9,275 nt of DNA, taken from NCBI GenBank assembly GCA_905236585.1, contig CAJOQZ010000203.1, positions 1-9,275 on the forward strand, given 5' to 3'. Position numbers and translations under genes: made by a program. This document shows, piece after piece, positions 6,674 through 9,275 of the stretch. The notes beneath the pieces are model-generated. The model searched no databases and was not told where the DNA came from. It saw only the letters and a list, made by a program, of their open reading frames with translations. The number at the start of each line of letters is the position of its first letter. Position 1 is the stretch's first letter. The stretch comes from an uncultured Lachnospiraceae bacterium. Lineage in GTDB: Bacteria > Bacillota > Clostridia > Lachnospirales > Lachnospiraceae.

Positions 6674-7369
6674 ATGAAGCGGATATTATTAAAACTTTCC
6701 GGTGAGGCGCTTGCGGGAGAGAGCGGACATGGATTTGACGAAGCGACCTGCGTGCGTGTCGCTAAGCAGGTGAAGGCAATCGCAGATGACGGGATGCAGG
6801 TTGCGATCGTTATCGGCGGCGGCAACTTTTGGCGAGGCAGGACGTCAGAGACGATCGACCGAACCAAAGCAGATCAGATCGGCATGCTCGCAACGGTAAT
6901 GAACTGCATCTATGTGTCCGAAATCTTCCGGTTTGTCGGCATGGCGACCGAGATAATGACGCCTTTTGTCTGCGGCAGTTTTTCGACACTTTTTTCCAAG
7001 GATGCCGCGCTTGCGGCTCTTAATTCGGGAAAGGTTGTTTTCTTTGCCGGAGGGACGGGACATCCGTATTTTTCAACGGATACGGCGACTACGCTGCGGG
7101 CGATCGAGATTGAAGCGGACGCCATTCTCTTGGCGAAGGCGGTCGACGGGATTTATACGGGCGACCCGCGTGTGGACAAGGACGCGAAGCGCTATGATAC
7201 GGTATCTATCGAGGAGGTCGTGGACAAGCGGCTGGCGGCAATGGATTTATCGGCGTCGATCATGTGTTTGGAGAACCATATGCCGATGTATGTATTTGCT
7301 CTCGAAGAAGAGGACAGCATCGTGCATGCGGTAAGCGGCAAGTTTAACGGGACATACGTTACGGCATAA
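6674..7369 (+). CDS. pyrH: UMP kinase (uridylate kinase)
   Basis: PyrH phosphorylates UMP to UDP with ATP in the cytoplasm, feeding UTP, CTP and UDP-sugar synthesis. The 231-residue length fits the family. Motifs of the amino-acid-kinase fold are KLSGEAL (7-13), VIGGGNFWRG (46-55), ADQIGMLATVMN (66-77), GGTGHPYFSTDTA (126-138), LAKAVDGIYTGDP (153-165) and MDLSA (190-194). The UMP-contact segment reads GTGHP, whereas E. coli and Bacillus have GTGNP; I believe this His is common in Clostridia but could not check. ATG at 6674 follows the bactofilin stop by two bases and has only a poor purine stretch (GAGAAA) before it, so it probably depends on translational coupling. A frr gene follows, as in most bacteria, but no rpsB-tsf precedes it. 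Confidence 0.97.
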   Translation: MKRILLKLSGEALAGESGHGFDEATCVRVAKQVKAIADDGMQVAIVIGGGNFWRGRTSETIDRTKADQIGMLATVMNCIYVSEIFRFVGMATEIMTPFVCGSFSTLFSKDAALAALNSGKVVFFAGGTGHPYFSTDTATTLRAIEIEADAILLAKAVDGIYTGDPRVDKDAKRYDTVSIEEVVDKRLAAMDLSASIMCLENHMPMYVFALEEEDSIVHAVSGKFNGTYVTA

Positions 7370-7400
7370 TACGGGGGATTATTTTATAAAGGAGAAGGTT

Positions 7401-7955
7401 ATGGATGATCGGTTAAAAATCTATGACGAGAAGATGACGAAGACGTTTGACAATATGCAGGATGAGTTTTCGCGTGTACGTGCGGGACGTGCCAATCCAC
7501 ATATCTTGGACCGGATTACGGTGGATTATTATGGGACGCAGACACCGTTGCAGTCGTGCGCGAATGTGTCTGTTCCGGAGCCGCGGATGATTCAGATTCA
7601 GCCGTGGGAGGCAAGTTTGGTTAAGGCAATTGAAAAAGCGATTTTAGCGAGCGATGTCGGTATCACGCCGACGAACGACGGTAAAGTTGTCCGCCTCGTC
7701 TTCCCGGAACTTACCGAGGAACGCCGTAAGGAACTCGCGAAGGACATCAAGAAAAAGGGCGAGGGCGCCAAGGTTGCGGTTCGCAATATCAGACGGGACG
7801 CCAATGATTCCTTCAAAAAACTGGCAAAGTCGCCGGACATTTCGGAAGACGAGATCAAGGAACTGGAAGAAGATGTACAGAAACTGACGGACAGTTACGT
7901 AAAGAAGATCGACGAAGCAGTTGCCGTGAAATCAAAAGAGATACTTACGGTATAA
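7401..7955 (+). CDS. frr: Ribosome recycling factor
   Basis: RRF works with EF-G to split post-termination ribosomes so that they can start again. The 184-residue length is essentially the family standard of about 185. Seen in sequence are the N-terminal helix leading into SRVRAGRANPHILD (24-37), YYGTQTPLQSCANVSVPEPR, IQPWEASLVKAIEKAI, and LTEERRKELAKDIKKKGE followed by the basic VRNIRRDAN segment, all hallmark parts of the two-domain RRF fold. ATG at 7401 has a clear GGAG (7391-7394) upstream. It lies 31 bases after pyrH, matching the conserved pyrH-frr pairing. Confidence 0.97.
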   Translation: MDDRLKIYDEKMTKTFDNMQDEFSRVRAGRANPHILDRITVDYYGTQTPLQSCANVSVPEPRMIQIQPWEASLVKAIEKAILASDVGITPTNDGKVVRLVFPELTEERRKELAKDIKKKGEGAKVAVRNIRRDANDSFKKLAKSPDISEDEIKELEEDVQKLTDSYVKKIDEAVAVKSKEILTV

Positions 7956-7973
7956 CATGTAACAAACAGGCGG

Positions 7974-7998
7974 GAGGGACACGTCAAGCGTGTCTCTT
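7974..7998 (+). other. Hairpin in the frr-uppS gap
   Basis: GAGGGACACG (7974-7983) pairs with CGTGTCTCTT (7989-7998) across the loop TCAAG, giving about 10 bp with two G-U pairs. GCGTTATA follows rather than a T-run, so it is not a good intrinsic terminator. It may affect RNA processing or set the uppS level relative to frr. The role is inference. Confidence 0.45.
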
Positions 7999-8039
7999 GC
8001 GTTATATAAGGGGCTGTTCGGGCGGAAAGGATAGTTGTT

Positions 8040-8741
8040 ATGGCGGATGTGCCGAAGCATGTGGCGATCATATTGGACGGGAACGGACGCTGGGCGAAGG
8101 CGAAGGGGATGCCGCGCACCTACGGGCATACCATGGGCGCAAAGAATGTCGAGCCGATCTGCCGTGCGGCGTATGACCTTGGCATCCGTTATCTGACATT
8201 TTACGCGTTTTCAACTGAGAACTGGAACCGTCCGTCGGATGAGGTGGCGGCTCTGATGAAACTTTTGGACAGTTATCTGAAGAACTGTCTGGAGATCGCA
8301 GAGAAGAACAATATGCGCGTTCGAATCATCGGCGACATCGGCAGACTCGACCCGAAGATGCAAGAAAAGATCCGCATATTGGAAGACGCATCGAAAAACT
8401 ATACCGGACTTACTTTAAGCATCGCCTTAAATTACGGCAGCCGGGATGAGATCCTCCGGGCGGCAAAACGCATCGCCTCCGAGGTAAAGGACGGAACGCT
8501 TTCTACAGAGGATATCACCGAGGAGAAGTTTTCATCTTTTCTGGATACGGCAGGGATTCCTGACCCGGATCTTTTGATCCGTACCAGCGGCGAGCAGCGG
8601 CTGTCGAATTATCTGTTATGGCAGCTTGCTTACGCGGAGTTTTATTTTACGCCGGTGGCTTGGCCGGACTTTCATGAGGACGAGTTAAAAGAAGCGGTGC
8701 AGGCATATATGGATCGCGAACGGCGTTACGGAAAGGTTTAG
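8040..8741 (+). CDS. uppS: Isoprenyl transferase (undecaprenyl diphosphate synthase)
   Basis: UppS is a cis-prenyltransferase that condenses isopentenyl diphosphates onto farnesyl diphosphate to make the C55 lipid carrier for peptidoglycan and other wall polymers, at the cytoplasmic membrane face. The 233 residues carry all family signatures: HVAIILDGNGRWAK (7-20, catalytic D13), TFYAFSTENWNRP (53-65), ALNYGSRDEI (129-138) and DPDLLIRTSGEQRLSNYLLW (175-194), with AYAEFYF (198-203) holding the metal-binding Glu. ATG at 8040 has AAAGGA about 8 bases upstream. The gene lies 84 bases after frr and three bases before cdsA, in the standard Firmicute order. It supplies the carrier for the same wall on which the upstream deacetylase and bactofilin are expected to act. 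Confidence 0.97.
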   Translation: MADVPKHVAIILDGNGRWAKAKGMPRTYGHTMGAKNVEPICRAAYDLGIRYLTFYAFSTENWNRPSDEVAALMKLLDSYLKNCLEIAEKNNMRVRIIGDIGRLDPKMQEKIRILEDASKNYTGLTLSIALNYGSRDEILRAAKRIASEVKDGTLSTEDITEEKFSSFLDTAGIPDPDLLIRTSGEQRLSNYLLWQLAYAEFYFTPVAWPDFHEDELKEAVQAYMDRERRYGKV

Positions 8742-8744
8742 CGG

Positions 8745-9275
8745 ATGTTTAAGCAAAGGTTACTTAGCGGAATCATTCTTGTTGCCGTGATGGCGGCAGT
8801 TTTTGTCATAGGCGGTCTTGCGCTTTTTGCGGCATTGATCATGATTTCCTGTATCGGGATTCATGAACTGCAGCGTGTATTCTGTCCTAACGACGCAGAA
8901 CCGAACGCTGCGAAGGGGCTTTTTTCAAGGATGACGGTATTCGGCGTGGCGTATGCTGCGACGCCGTTATACTATTTTTTGCTTCGTATTCCGGTAGTTT
9001 CGGCGGAGGATGATTTTGCCATGATTTCTACCGTCCTTCTAATTGCGTTGTTGTTCGTCTATGTATGCACCTTTCCGAAGTATCAGGCGCATCAGGTCAT
9101 GGCAGCTTTTTTTTCTTTTTTCTATGTGTCGGTGATGCTTTCCTATATTTACCTGACACGGGAACTGCCGCACGGCGCGTATTACGTCTGGCTGATCATT
9201 CTATGTTCATGGGGAAGCGACACCTGCGCGTATTGTGTCGGGGTGCTTTTCGGCAGGCATAAGATGACGCCGGTG
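8745..9275 (+). CDS. cdsA: Phosphatidate cytidylyltransferase (CDP-diglyceride synthase), 3' end cut by window
   Basis: An open frame from ATG 8745 stays open to the last base (177 complete codons), so the gene continues beyond the window. CdsA joins phosphatidic acid and CTP to form CDP-diacylglycerol, the precursor of membrane phospholipids. The visible part is strongly hydrophobic, with membrane segments at about 7-36, 64-81, 92-110, 117-137 and 146-167. It ends with WGSDTCAYCVGVLFGRHK (156-173), which matches the family's DTxAYxxGxxFGKHK region that leads into the CDP-alcohol signature; that signature itself would lie outside the window. The ATG is three bases after the uppS stop, so the two are probably co-translated. 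Position after uppS is the canonical one, and dxr would usually follow. An overlapping frame at 9065-9262 is only a shadow. Confidence 0.92.
   Translation, partial: MFKQRLLSGIILVAVMAAVFVIGGLALFAALIMISCIGIHELQRVFCPNDAEPNAAKGLFSRMTVFGVAYAATPLYYFLLRIPVVSAEDDFAMISTVLLIALLFVYVCTFPKYQAHQVMAAFFSFFYVSVMLSYIYLTRELPHGAYYVWLIILCSWGSDTCAYCVGVLFGRHKMTPV

Noticed and set aside
7362..7390. Promoter ahead of frr, based on TATAAA at 7385-7390
   Set aside because: No acceptable -35 box lies at 16-18 bases; the nearest candidate (TTACGG) is 20 bases away. The A-rich stretch is simply the region before the ribosome binding site.
9065..9262. Open frame near the right end as a separate gene
   Set aside because: It is out of frame with cdsA, whose frame is open from 8745 to the window end and carries the CdsA motif.
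1..9275. Mobile element, phage, toxin-antitoxin or defence system
   Set aside because: Every gene is assigned to a known metabolic, regulatory, translation or envelope family; no transposase, integrase, CRISPR repeats or target-site duplications are visible.

Overview
The window is about 9.3 kb of a moderate-GC Firmicute chromosome. All ten genes lie on the + strand. The gene set points to class Clostridia, probably Lachnospiraceae (moderate confidence, judged by protein character only): a PRD-type mannitol regulator and PTS, a bactofilin, a membrane-anchored NodB-type deacetylase, and the pyrH-frr-uppS-cdsA run. No rRNA, tRNA, CRISPR array, transposase or integrase is visible. Both end genes are cut by the window edges.

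Region 1 (1-4720) is sugar uptake and its control. It opens with the 3' part of a DeoR/GlpR-family regulator (1-407). A pair of hairpins without a U-tract follows, then a full-length MtlR-type PRD regulator (475-2559) with its own weak terminator. The fused mannitol PTS enzyme EIICBA, mtlA (2783-4651), comes next and ends in a strong terminator. The mtlR-mtlA gap holds a near-consensus promoter (TTGAAA-17-TATAAT) and, centred near -63, a perfect palindrome with 11-base arms. That is where an activator such as MtlR would be expected to bind. No mtlD or separate mtlF is present.

Region 2 (4652-4912) is a gene-free stretch of about 260 bases. It holds the mtlA terminator, a long inverted repeat (16 perfect base pairs, about 20 with one G-U), a short operator-like palindrome, and a good promoter (TTGACT-17-TAGAAT).

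Region 3 (4913-9275) is a tightly packed run: membrane-anchored polysaccharide deacetylase, bactofilin, pyrH (UMP kinase), frr (ribosome recycling factor), uppS (undecaprenyl diphosphate synthase) and cdsA (CDP-diglyceride synthase, cut by the window end). The pyrH-frr-uppS-cdsA order is classic in Firmicutes. In many of them rpsB-tsf sits upstream; here that place is taken by the deacetylase-bactofilin pair. The clear promoter ahead of the deacetylase may therefore also serve essential translation and envelope-lipid genes.

Most of the window is recognisable housekeeping and sugar metabolism. I see no clear evidence of an undescribed defence or mobile system. The items most worth a second look are the coupled deacetylase-bactofilin pair, the mtlA operator-promoter layout and the long inverted repeat at 4734-4798.
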